64,000 nt of DNA from NCBI RefSeq assembly GCF_008831285.2, contig NC_045139.1, forward strand, positions 25,524,412 to 25,588,411. The letters run 5' to 3'. Shown piece after piece: positions 49,438 to 60,788 of this stretch. Source of the stretch: Nymphaea colorata (taxonomy: Eukaryota > Streptophyta > Magnoliopsida > Nymphaeales > Nymphaeaceae). Within the stretch, counting starts at the first letter, position 1; each line of letters begins with the position of its first letter. A model generated the notes under the pieces. It was not told the origin of the DNA. It did not search any database and saw only the letters and a program-made list of their open reading frames with translations. The position numbers were made by a program, and so were the translations under genes.

Positions 49438-50379
49438 GGAAATAGCTGAGAGAGAGAGAGAAGGAGAGAGAGGTGGTAATTGAGGCAGAAATGTCTAAAA
49501 GAGAGGACAGCATTATTCAGGCAATGGAGAAACCAAAGAGATATGAAAGAGAAAATGAAAAACTGAAAGTGTGCCACCTTTCCTTTCTTATTTATTTATT
49601 TCTTTTTTACACTTACACCCTAGTTCCTAGTTGAAGTGGATGGTGTGCAGCAACTAGTTGAGCTCTTGATTACTAAGGATCTGATATTTGTACTCTGTGT
49701 GTGTGTGTGTGTATTTCTCATGTTCCAATTTTATCTAATCTCTGATGCATTTTGCTGTACAGGATTCGACCCATTTGTAACCCCACTTACTAGTATGGCA
49801 TATTGGTATATAACCCCTCGATTTCTAAAAATGTTCAAAGTAGGACTATTTTCAAGTCACCATTGGTAGAAGCTTGAAAACAATATTTGTGACAGTGAAC
49901 AAATATCTCAATCTTTGCACCAAAGCATCCTTCTAGATCTATGACATAAATTCTTGTATCATTCAATCACAGGAACAAAAAATAAGCAAGCTGGATTAAT
50001 GAACTACACAAATCACTAAGAAAAATGAAGGCAGAAACTAAGAACCCATATTTTGAAATCAACTGAAATACACCTTATATAGAAGTGCACTACTGGATCC
50101 TAATGATCCATCTGCAAAAGTTTTAAGACCCCCTAGGAAAATCCAGTTGCCCAAGGCTCGACCTACATTCTTCATGAGCTCCTGAAAAGTCAATTAATTT
50201 AGAGAAGATTAGCAAAACACACCTTTGAAGTAGGAAATTTAGTAGAACATGCATATTGAACAGGAAGCTCCATTGACTGCTCCAGATTAAATTTGCTTTT
50301 TCCTATACATAGTTTCAGGTATGGACTGTGGGTGCTCGTGAGGCTGTGACATTTCCAGTGAAACTTGGTTGCAGGTGGA

Positions 50380-50464
<85 letters not shown>

Positions 50465-53400
50465 ATGTATTTGATTGTGGCTGCTTAAGCCTTTTTTAAT
50501 TGAACACAAAGAGGACAAGCTGCATTGGGCCAAAGTTGACTAAGTCCAATCCAATCTTGTGACAAAAGTAGACCAGTATGCCAAGAAGCTTCGACCACAT
50601 TAAATCTGAGCTAATTCAAATATGACGAGAAATAGTTGTTTTCAGCTATTTAAAACTATTTAAAACTGAACATGACCAACAAATGCAGCCAAGTTCTTTG
50701 ACTAGGATGCAAGCAACTCTTTTGGCTAGTCCATGTGACATAGGTCCCCAGAGGATTAGAGTGCTTAGCTCCCAGATAGCAGCAGAATAAAAATGAGCAA
50801 CTATGTCAGTCATTTGAACCCAAAAAGTTTTCCGAGCATATTATTTTAGTGAAAGATAACAATGTAAAAGGGTCCAAATTTCCAACAAAGATAATCAACT
50901 GAGTAGAAACATGAGATTATTGATTTGTTTGAATTCAGATACCACAGTCTACCATAATCAAGCAACTAAAGGGATACGTAAAAACCATTAGCTGACATGA
51001 TAAGAAAATAAGGATGGTTCCCTTGCTAATTTTGCAATCACAAAGTTTTGGAAATAGAGTAGCAAACACCATCTAATTTTATAAAAGCTCACTTCCTTAC
51101 AACTAAACGTGTCCATGTCTCCAATGGGAAGAACAAACAAACTCGAATATGCATTTGCCCTGTGGAATAGGCCCACTCATAGACATCTGCACTGACAACA
51201 AAATCACTTTTAGCACGAGAAAAGCAAAATCAAATCCATAAAGATGTTATGATTGTGAGAACTCCAATAAAAAAAAAAAGTTCTACAAGTCACCTCTAAA
51301 ATCTTCCCAAACAAGATCACCAGGTGCTCCAGGAAAATATCTCCCAACATCCACAACAGTAGTGACCCCCTTCAATAGTGCATATTTACTTGCCCTTACC
51401 ATGGCATTCCTCCTCTCATGGGTTGAAGCCTTGGGAATCAATGGCAACATAAGCTCCATTGCAGAATCAATGAGCAAGCCCGTAGGTTCTGTACCAAAAA
51501 TATAACTAGAATAGTAAATGAAACATATTGCAAGTTATAAGTTAAGATGGCTCTGAGCCATCTCAGGTATCCGCATGTTCATCAGAATTGGACGAACAGA
51601 CAACATTCTACACCAAAAAACTAGTGTCTATTTTATATTATCAGAACTTAAAACAAATGAAAATGGCTTGTTGAAACTGAAAAACTGTCAAATTACTATT
51701 TACCCCTAGAGCTAACTGTTTAAAAACTTGCAGTGCTAGACATGGTGGAAGGATTGCAGGGAAATCTGCTATGGGGCTTGTTTGTTACTAACCATCTATT
51801 GGATCTCCAAAATGTTTTTCTTCTTCTCATAAACTTTAGGAGAAAAAAAAAGTGGTTCAAATACTTCTAGTTTCATTCAAAGTGACAATTTTACATGCCC
51901 AGAGTTTGTGTTAACTTCAATAAACCTTATGGACGTTCCATGAGTTATTTAAAGGAACATCAAGTTCTAGCTTTTCCAATAGGTATAGTAGCTCTTTCCA
52001 ATATGAACTGAAATATGAAAAATTTTCAAATGAATATTTGAACATTTTCATGATGCAAGCTATCTGATCAAGTCTCTGTCAATACAGCTTAAAAATGAAG
52101 ATCATCAGTTTCTCTTGCAAACTGTTATGACATATGCAGAAACAGTATCACCTTGCCAACCTTGTCTTGGGCGATTTTGAGCAACAAGCGGTGAAGTAAT
52201 CAGTATCAGACTAGTAAATCAATCTAAAAGCAACTTCTTTTACGTTTAAATTTAAATTCATGATGATATTGATGTAAAAAAATTGAGAAAAATAACAAAA
52301 AAAGGGAAAAATGCAGTAAATTAGTTTTCATGATTTTTCAAAAAAAAAAAGTATTTTTATGGGTATTTTTCATTTTTCTTGTTTTTCTCATTAATATCGC
52401 AATAATTTTAAAAATATTGTGTTATCTATGACAATGCTCCTTGTGGAGTCTATAGACAACTTATTGGATCACTTATGTATCCCCGGAACACCAAACTTGA
52501 TACAGCTCATGCAGTCCACATAGTAAGTCAACTTCAACATTCTCCCTCAGTCACATAAATGCTATTTTAATAATCATCAAATATATCAAATCAAACATCA
52601 AATAAGGGAGTATTTCTTTCTTCATCATCGTCACGTAAATTAATTGCTTGTACTGATCTTAACTAAGGAGGAGATCTCAAATAGACAATTAACAATTGAT
52701 TTTTTGTTTTCTTTTAGAGAAACTCTCATATCCTACAGATGCAACAACCAAGGGTCTTCCTATCTTCTACTGAAGTAGAATAAGCGTCAAAAGGAATGGT
52801 AATTGTACGGCCCATGCAACTATTTCCCAAAAGAAAGGGGTATTGAAAGCCTTGTAAAAAGAAATATCTGAAGGAAAGCTCCCCCTCAAGGAGGAGCCTT
52901 GATGTGGGAGACCTTTTCAGTTTTTGGTGATTTTGAGGCAGGAAAAACCATCACATGCTAATCTTTCCCACTTCAAAAGATAAATGGAGAAAGAATATGA
53001 GCAATAGTTTCCAGCATAAGAAATGGAATCGCGAAACAGGTCAAGGAAACAGGAAGCTATCACTTCAAAAATTCAGATGTTCAGTTATCAGGGAGTAGGA
53101 AGCAATACTTGGATCATCTAGGAAATAGTATGACTTGCAAAAGGCCAACATTGAGATTTCTCTGGAACAGAACCATGACTTTTTAACAATGAGCAAAAAT
53201 AAGGTAAAGCCTCTCAGCAAAAATTTTGTTGGCTTTTGCTTAAGAAGATCTCCTTGGAAAGTCTTCATAGATATGAAATGCACTGAAAAGGGTTAAGCAT
53301 AAACAAACACACAAAATAAAAATATAGAAACCAATATGTTCTAGTAGTATTTTCTATCGAAAATATAAAAAGCTGTTAGGATTGAAAAGTAACAATAAAC

Positions 53401-54303
53401 AAAAAAAGGCACAATAAGCTGCACAGAGTAAGCCCCTTTCTCATGATATCCAGATTCGCAATGTTATGCACTTTTCCCAAATGCTCTAAAGAATACATTT
53501 CATATCTGTCAAACTGTTTTTTAATTGGACAGACACTTTCTACACATCAAAGTATCTGCAACTCCGTTCTGAAAATATGGATCATAACTGTTGAGAGAAT
53601 TAAGATTGCCAATCTTGAAAATAAGGATCTCTAGAAGACTCAAACATGTAAAAACAATGCTCCTATATTATGTGCATGAGTATCCTAATCAATGGAAACA
53701 GGAATTGGTATCATGGGAAATGGAATTCCTCCATGCAATATAAGCAATTGAAGTGATTGTGGGCCTGTTTACCTGTCTATTCACATCAACCAATCTAACC
53801 AAGTCCAATGCAGAAAATCCACAAGTATTTACCTCCACTGGAAGATCTCATGATGTTTCCACCAACAGGTTCCGGTGTACTTTTAGTAATTCCAGCCTCT
53901 CTTAGGGCGAAAGAATTTGCCAAACCCATATGACCGTCTACTCTTGACAACCAAACCTAGACAAGAACGAAAAATGTAACCAGAACAGCTTCTGACAAAG
54001 CCACTAGTACTCATAGTGGGGTTCCCTACCGGGTTGTCAGGTGTTATGTCATCTATCCACGATGCAACAGGCATATCACCACCCCACAAATCATTGTTCC
54101 ATCCACCACCCAATATCCATGAACCCTTCTCAATGCCTGCATCAAGAGAAGTATTCCACAAAATAAATATTAAAGGTTTTATAACAATAAACTCATCCAT
54201 AAAACAAATGAAAAATTAGCAAGTAGCATTAATTTCACTTGTTTCTATCCAAATCAAGAGTTCCATGGATTAAAGTTATGCCATTGTGAGTGCAGGAAGG
54301 GAT

Positions 54304-54394
<91 letters not shown>

Positions 54395-56189
54395 GAGAGC
54401 ATGTACTTCTATAAAACAAACTTATATATACATATATCACAGATACAAATGCAATTAACTTAGTGTAACATCGAAAACTGACAGCTGCACCCACACCTGA
54501 GTCAACTCAGGTTCAGCAGCCTATTTGGCAAGTCAAGGTACATAGGGATAAAGTTTCTTGGGGAAAGCAGATGATAACGACTGAAATTGCTTCCTCCAGT
54601 CCAAGCAAAAGAGAAGATACTAAGAAAATTTAAAATGCACCTGCAGCATTAAAAAATGATAACAAAATATAGAAAGCCGTGAAACTCTTCCAAAATACAA
54701 CCATAAGATAAATGCGATGCTAATATGAAACTCCAAAATCTATATGACGCAAGAAACCCTGCATCAATTTTCTCATCCAGGAACTTGTTCTACTTACACA
54801 TAAGTAATTGAACTGTCGCATGTTTTCTACCTCACTTAGAACCAAAATTGAGAATGAATTGACTAAAGCATTGGTTAAATGAGCCCAACCAGCTTCAAGC
54901 ATCTGGTGGTTTTTCTCCTAAAGCAGTTCCACAAGCAGGCAGGCATCAGCATATCTAAGTCGAGCCTAGCCATGGTGGTAAGTGACTCAATCGTGTCAAG
55001 AAAGTTTAAGTGTTACGAATATAACAGAAACCCATTCCATGCATCATGAAAAAGAACGTACCTCTTGCCGCTTTCATGACTTTCTGTACAAACTCATGTT
55101 TGTCTTTCACACCATTAAGTTCAACCTGTACCATCTGACAGTCACACAATATCAGTACAGATATCGAACATAAAGAATTGATGTGATCATAAAATTGGAG
55201 AAGCATAAACATGAAAATTGTGCAGAAAAGAAAATAACATGTAAATAATCGTGGACCAAACTTGAAGGCGAAAACCCATAAAGAAAAGTAGCTAAACAGC
55301 CTAAACTCAACTATAAAAGAAGAAATTTAATTGTATCGCAAGAACAGCCTGTAGCTGACCCACCTGTAAACCTCCCGAAATCAAGTGTACATGGGATTCA
55401 ATAAATCCTGGAAGAACCACCTTTCCTTTAAGATTCAGCACCTGCGTCTTTCGTCCTATCAAGCCCTGAATCCAGATAGAACAAATGCTGTAACAGATTC
55501 AACTGAACTGAGTAAGAGAGAAAATAGTAAAAGGAGCACCCGAAACTGCAGACTTTTGGCAGCCTTTTCGTGACAAACATGATTGTCCTCCTTCACAAAA
55601 GAAAATGAATTATCCAATCTTCCTTAGCACAAGATAATCTAATTTTTTGGACCAACCACCATTAATTTACTTCTTCAAATAACGTTTTCACTATAACCCA
55701 CGTGCTGTTCCAGTTGCCAAACCATCAAATATTGTACAAACATCAAAAGGCAGAAGCAAAATATAGCCCGCTCTTCGGGCAAGGAAACTACCGGTGCTTC
55801 TTGAATAAAAGCTGCTACATGTTGTAGCATATAATTAAAATGTAAGATGACCTGAATTGATGAGAAATTCCCCACTTGCAAAATTCTCTCCCCTCGAATA
55901 GCCATGGCCTCGGCGAATGGGGTGGAGTGGTCGCTTGTGTAGATGAGTGCGTCCGTCAAGACCAAATCTGCAAACTGAGAATCTGCCCCGCTCAACAGTT
56001 TGTCTAGTGTCCCTGAAAAGGCAGAAGAAGAGAGATATAGGCCACAAGGAGTGAAATGGTAGCCCATCCGCACAAATACACAAAAAGAGAGAGAGAGAGA
56101 CATGGACGCTCAAGTGAAGGGAACGAGAGCAACGCAACGGCGGCAACTACGACGGCCATGATCAACATTCCCAGCTTAAGGAACTCCAT
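41807..56189 (-). CDS. LAF3: LAF3-like amidohydrolase (YtcJ/Amidohydro_3 family), 15 exons
   Basis: Minus-strand exons: 56189-56108, 56012-55852, 55465-55364, 55134-55062, 54136-54030, 53956-53833, 51488-51294, 51186-51101, 50181-50074, 44389-44294, 44209-44111, 44000-43926, 43043-42912, 42800-42685, 42008-41807. All phases match; the product is 585 aa. Residues 1-27 form a hydrophobic anchor (MLIMAVVVAAVALLSF). Metal and active-site signatures of the amidohydrolase barrel are present: HVHL (106-109), FADGSLGS (332-339), HAIGD (382-386), EHAQH (413-417), GSDWP (476-480). The tail has SLSPGKLADFVVL, the usual closing beta-sandwich segment. The length agrees with Arabidopsis LAF3, needed for normal phytochrome A far-red signalling; the substrate is unknown. 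The donor of exon 1 (GC|GTCCAT) is poor. Introns 7, 9 and 14 contain mobile elements. I see no disabling change, so the gene appears intact. Confidence 0.92.
42211..42350. mobile_element. Family B MITE copy 3, 140 bp
   Basis: Starts CTAAGTCACATGGGTACGGG and ends GTACCCATGTGACTTGG. A perfect 8-bp duplication CCTCTGGC flanks it (42,203-42,210 and 42,351-42,358). It lacks the (TA)n core of copies 1 and 2 and consists of GGGTACGGG-like words. Located in intron 14 of the LAF3-like gene. Confidence 0.9.
45254..46790 (+). mobile_element. Ty1/copia relic: 5' LTR, primer site and gag
   Basis: The 5' LTR runs from TGTTGTTAGGG (45,254) to TCTCTACA (45,426). It is followed by TGGCATCAGAGC (45,427-45,438), a near-perfect Met-tRNA primer site. 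ATG at 46,067 starts a Gag with NPFSYGSSVKLDDTNYER, then a stop. Further pieces (RFLAWLSP, MLTGTEIPILANAYN) match the Gag of the 28.8-kb element. The part after about 46,790 is missing. It is antisense to the host gene. Confidence 0.88.
46800..46920. mobile_element. Family B-like fragment
   Basis: GTAACATGGGTACTGTGCC then repeated GTACCGG / GGGTACGG words, as in the family B MITEs, but without clear ends. Confidence 0.4.
47302..48220. mobile_element. hAT-like element, family A copy 2, 919 bp with foreign interior
   Basis: Starts TAGGGGTGGGCATCGGGCCG and ends CGGCCCGACGCCTAGCCTTA (inverted ends). A perfect 8-bp duplication GTATTTCC flanks it (47,294-47,301 and 48,221-48,228). The GC-rich arms match the other family A copies, but the AT-rich core is replaced by about 700 bp. 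That interior starts with GAAGTATAAAACCGG and a CT-rich stretch (47,480-47,530), which looks like a TATA box with a plant leader, and ends in a G-rich run (48,025-48,118). No transposase was recognised. Confidence 0.88.
48710..48787 (-). mobile_element. Short copia LTR end with primer site
   Basis: On the minus strand: TGTTGTTATTGACC...CCCTATTAATGTGGGATTAGGG...GGAACA followed by TGGTATGAGAAAC (48,709-48,697), a decayed Met-tRNA primer site. Only about 78 bp of LTR-like sequence remains. Confidence 0.5.
49393..49435. repeat. (GA)n microsatellite in intron 9
   Basis: About 21 GA units; further GA runs lie at 49,450-49,475. Confidence 0.9.
50380..50462. repeat. (CA)n(GA)n compound microsatellite in intron 8
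   Basis: About 17 CA units followed directly by about 24 GA units; the same CA-then-GA order as at 54,306. Confidence 0.9.
51489..53832 (-). other. Intron 6 region of the LAF3-like gene with mobile DNA
   Basis: The intron between exons 53,956-53,833 and 51,488-51,294. Besides the copia fragment at 52,440-52,620 nothing was recognised. 52,300-52,430 is AT-rich with TTTTTCATTTTT-like runs. Confidence 0.6.
52440..52620 (+). mobile_element. Ty1/copia RT C-terminal relic
   Basis: The plus strand encodes VYRQLIGSLMYPRNTKLDTA then HAVHIVSQLQHSPS, the copia box YRQLIGSLMYLT-TRPDIAYAV--VSQFM--P. Sequence after it to about 52,800 may be decayed RNase H. Antisense to the host gene. Confidence 0.75.
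54306..54399. repeat. (CA)n(GA)n compound microsatellite in intron 4
   Basis: About 18 CA units then GA units with CAGA interruptions. Confidence 0.9.
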
Positions 56190-56745
56190 TCCTCTCTATC
56201 TCCAGAGAAAAGAAGTCGCTCTCTCCTTGCAGTCACTGCAGATGAACTGTAAGAGTCGCTTATACGCGCGGCAGAAGTTGCGAAACAGCGGCAAGGTGTC
56301 TTCAGAATTTGTGGAAGCTTTCGTTTCAAAGTAAACAAAGAAAGCGGCAAACCAAAGCGGATGGAAATGGAGATGATGCACATGGGGCGAGAGGGAGGAC
56401 TACATTTAATCCCACCGCCCAACGTCTCGTTGCACGTTGCTATTGGGTGGCGACATCTTCAATTTTCCATGTCCGTCAACCATTTATAATTCATGTGTAC
56501 GACTCACTTATTATGATACAGAAGCCTAGGAGAGACGCAAGCTTAGAGTTCAGAACCTTGTCGGTATTAGGTTATTGCCCCATTACAGGAGAAGGGGAGT
56601 GATCAAACATGCAATCAGATTTGATTTTCCTTTTTTTAAGAGTCATTGTATATGTTTTTTATTCTTGTCATCTGCACGACAGGCCAGACTAGGTTTTGAC
56701 TTCCAAAACCAGGTTTAAGAATGATCAGGACAGGTATGCTTCAAG
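56190..56745 (-). promoter_or_regulatory. LAF3-like gene 5' flank and probable promoter
   Basis: Upstream of the start at 56,189. The minus strand has CCACCCAATAGC (a CCAAT-type motif, about 56,455-56,444). No TATA box could be assigned with confidence. The plus-strand open frame at 56,309-56,602 has no features. Confidence 0.35.
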
Positions 56746-57029
56746 TACATCGGCCGGGGCCGGGGTCGGGCTGGGCTTGGGCTATGTTAGGCTGGGCTCG
56801 ACTTGGGCCTAACAATATATATTTAAGAATATTTTAATTATATTTTTATATATTTTTTATTATACATATATATTGACATATTATATTTATACTTTTAAAT
56901 TTTCTTTATTAAAATTGGGTTAGGCCGAGCCTGGCCCAGGCCTGAACCTCGATGGTTGGGTCCTGAGCCCTGGGCCGTGGGCATAGCCCCACTTTGAATT
57001 GGGCTGGGCCGGCTCGATGTCCAGCCCTA
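56746..57029. mobile_element. hAT-like MITE, family A copy 3
   Basis: On the minus strand the right end reads TAGGGCTGGACATCGAGCC. The left end, TACATCGGCCGGGGCC, is shortened. GC-rich GGGCTGGGC arms surround an AT-rich core, as in copies 1 and 4. The flanks GCTTCAAG and ATTTTAAG match at only 5 of 8 bases, so this is an older copy. Confidence 0.6.
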
Positions 57030-58065
57030 ATTTTAAGATTTGTTTGGATGATGTCAAAATTACATTTGACTACAACCCAGTTGTCACAAAACCAAATATT
57101 GTTATAAGGTGGATGGCCGGTCGGATCAGAGCCCTATGAACTGTAGGAATTAGTATGTTCTGATTGAGTTCAGTCAAAGTGGATGTGAGAAGCTCGATGG
57201 ATCAAACCTGGTCTAATTAACATGTGGTTTAAGCTTTATATTATCTTCCCTGTCGTTGCCTGACATGCAGAGAAGGAATATGAATGTATTGCATATATCT
57301 AATTATTGATTCGCTTTCAAATTTGTTTAGCCAGAGATATCAGAATTGAATTTCATATGTAGTTTCATAAATAGATCTATAATTTCAATTAATTATACAT
57401 AATGTGAATCTTATGCTAGTAGGAGGATATTTATTCAGTTTCAAAGAAGGGACGTTTGAGTTCGGATCTGAATCCAAATCTCAATTCCCACAATCCAATG
57501 AAGTTGAATTTGGTAAGAGCTCATCCAACATAGTGTGCATCTCCACAGAGACGGCTCATTTGCAAAGGGTTCTTGTCATGCCCGGAGAAACCAATGAATA
57601 TTGTCCTGCTATATATGTTTCTGGAAAGGCCAAGTCTGCTCAATCGTTAGTAGTGCCGTCAATAGGGATGTCAATGAATCTTCTTTAAATCACGCATCCA
57701 ACTGCACCACATAATCAAAATTTGGATGCGAATTTAAATGTTGACCGGATTCAAGTTCAGATTCAGATCAGACATAGCTTTAAATAGATAAACAAAGGAG
57801 GCTCTGAGTTGTTGGTTCAGGTCAAGATGCTCCTACCAAGCCAAAGAATACTAAAAAGTAACTCCCAAGAAAGAATAATGCCAATCGACTCAAAATTTGA
57901 AAATCGGGATGAGGATCCCAACTTCTACATGGATTCCTCGCCTGACAAACACGCCCTTAGCACTCACAATGATAAGGAAAAATGACATTGAAGGTTGGAG
58001 GATTTGCTTATGGGGAAGTTTCTCCAAAGTGATGGGAGGCTGCCAGCGTACATAATTTATGTATA
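57030..58065. other. No gene recognised
   Basis: A plus-strand frame at about 57,413-57,688 has no known domain. 57,664 begins TAGGGATGTCAATGAATC, which looks like a hAT-type end, but no partner was found. Confidence 0.4.
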
Positions 58066-58506
58066 TCTAATCAGTAGGAATACCAATAGATCCAATTTAC
58101 ATCACCAGACCGAACCACATAATAAAAATCAGATACATATGGAACAAATTTTGACACGCGGATCAGATTAGAATATAATAAATAACATCCGATCAGATTT
58201 GTATTCAGATTTAAGTCATTATTGACAGGATTCAGATTTGGATTGGATGTAGTTTTCAATAAATATCCTACACTCAATGTCTCTAGTATGGTTTGGTTTT
58301 GGTTTAAAAGTCGGATTCAGATTTGGATGTTAATTTAAAAGTCGGATTCAGATTGGATTTGCATTATGAATTCAGATTCAAACATGGTAAAAAATATTCT
58401 GTGTCTGAGTTCGAATATGAATTCGAGTGCGAATATATAGACATATGAACTAATAGGTATAGTAAAAATATACATCTCTGATCGGTTGAAATTCCTACTG
58501 ATCAGA
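58066..58506. mobile_element. MITE with 27-bp terminal inverted repeats
   Basis: The left end TCTAATCAGTAGGAATACC (continuing to AGATC) faces the inverted right end TCTGATCAGTAGGAATTTC (continuing to CGATC), with about six mismatches in 27. The interior is made of GATTCAGATTTGGATT-like words. No frame of use and no clear target duplication were seen. Confidence 0.65.
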
Positions 58507-60753
58507 CGCAAATAGTGAAGCCTATTGTGGGTTTGTGAGGGCAGCTGCTTACACACACCATATAATCTTTTTTTAATTTACATATCAGTTCCTTCCACAT
58601 TACTGCACCCCATCAAATCTAAGATTTGTTCCATTCGCACCCCTCAGTGGGGGAAAAGCCAGGGGGGGCGCGGCAGGGACCCTGACCTCACTCCCAAAAA
58701 AAAAAAAGAATTTTAAAAGTTTACATATAAATTTTAAAAAGATTCATGCATTCTATATAAAAATTTTGAAAAATGATATCTCGGCCCTTGTCAAAATTTT
58801 GAAACCATAATTCCCCTCAGCGACAATTTTTTAGAGGGTTTCTATGCTGCTGACATGGAAAGGCATGTTCCCACTTTTAATTAGAGGGTTACATGAATAT
58901 TTTGTAGGGTAATTTTTCAGGTTCCACTTTTGCCCTTACAAGGAGAAGGTCTTCCATTTAACCATTAGGGGCATTTTGATAATTTTAAATTGATTACACA
59001 TGGTCTCTTATTAGGGACCACCATTCGGAACCCTAACATATAACATGTTACGTTGCTTTTAAATGGGTAAAACCCCAAGAAACATGAAATGATTAGAATG
59101 TCATGTTTACAAAAACCTTATAAGGTACTCAAGCTGCTAAAAGTTTTTTTAGGTGCTAAAAGGTCAGATTGAGTAATGATCATATGAAAGATGATATATC
59201 CATATTTCTCCACAATCATCTGCATTTCATCTCTAATCAGTCCGACGCTTTCAATCTGCATGATCACTTAGAATTAGCTCCGTCCGAGCGAAGAAAAAAA
59301 TGGGGCTTTACACCACTCACTACAAAGAAACATGGAATCACCGATGCTTACTTTGATGGCCGTCGTTAAAGGTCTACTTTTACTGACGTCTGTCCATTAG
59401 TGTGTAGTACTAGTTTTCAGCTTGAAGCTTTCATGGTCACGGACTCCTGTCACTGTTACAGCAAATGTAATTATCAATGTATTTGTCACTTAGATTATTG
59501 CTACCGTTTATAATGCATCTACCCATATTGGTTTCATAATGAATATAACTGTCAGTGTGGTATGGTCCCATGCCTGATGTCTAAAACCCAAGTTGCCTTA
59601 TTCAAAATTGGTATTTATACTGAAATTCAGGTTGAATTTGTTTTACCGTGGATCTTAGATCCGTGGTGATCTGAGATCTCAATGGTTTGACACGTGCTAC
59701 CAAGTTCTTCTGAGGTTCTCCCAAAACACACCTTTTTATGCAGCCTAAGATCTAAGATCCGAGGCTATCAAACACAACCTTCATGTGTAGGTTGGATTCA
59801 GTGATAGAATATATATATATAGCGAGTGAGGCTACGGATGTAGGTTTCATAATTCATGAGCACCATGGCTGGTGGATGGAAACATACAACCTTATGATCC
59901 AAGTGCTGTCTATGCATATTGCAATAGTAGACTTCAAAAGAGGTAACTAAAGACCATAATATTTCCATGGAACAATCATAGGGCTGAAGATTCAAAGTGA
60001 GTTAAGCATAGGGAGTTGCAATCAGGGTGAAGCCAAGAATTTTTTTTTTTTTTGGGAGAGACGAATGGTCTAAGAACCAATTTAACTAGATAAAAACTTT
60101 GAAAATTTTCATGGGGTCAACTACATTTGGTCAAAATTTTTGCAAGGGCCAAATTCATATAATGTTTTAAGATTTTAAGATGTAAAATCTATTTTTCAAA
60201 AAATTGGGGATCCATGGAAATTATGGATGTTCATAGTCTAGGTGAAATTAGGGCGAAAAATGGCAGGTAGCAGGTTTAAAAAGATCACTTGCAAACTGAC
60301 AACAGCCTAGGTGATCCAGGTCTAGATTCATAGTCCTTGAATGAACTTTTTAGAGTTCTGTTTTGATAAATGGTCTATACTGTTAGAGTTCCATTTTGAA
60401 AACTAGTGTAAAATCACATTGTGAATGGCAGAAATGGTCATTTTGACTTGTAAGAAATTTAAGGTTTCTATAAAGGGCTTCTCAAAGGTAGATGAATATA
60501 GTCTGAAAATGGGAGGTGAAGGGTAGAATGAGAAATAAGGCTAGTTGATATCCAACTGCCCTTTGAAGTGGATAGAAAGTTAATGTCTTGTAGGGAGCAG
60601 AATATGATCTATGATAACGGTTAATTAGATAAATTTTTTATCTGTTTCTACTCTAACAGCGGAGAGTTCCTTCATGGAACTTGATCTGTTCTTTGTAGGT
60701 CAAAAGTAGTTGTGTTAGCCTGTATAAGAATTCTTGTTTGTTTGTGATTTCTT

Positions 60754-60788
<35 letters not shown>

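Larger units (their letters stand above)
44390..50073 (-). other. Intron 9 of the LAF3-like gene, 5.7 kb
   Basis: Contains, in plus-strand order, unassigned AT-rich DNA (44,400-45,250), a copia relic (45,254-46,790), a CT-rich stretch (47,020-47,140), the 919-bp hAT-like element (47,302-48,220), an LTR relic (48,710-48,787), family B-like fragments (46,800-46,920; 48,600-48,690; 49,280-49,380) and (GA)n. The splice signals at both ends fit the flanking exon phases. Confidence 0.8.

Noticed and set aside
57404-57688. 94-codon plus-strand frame
   Set aside because: The first codon is GTG. No recognised domain, and it is flanked by repeat DNA.
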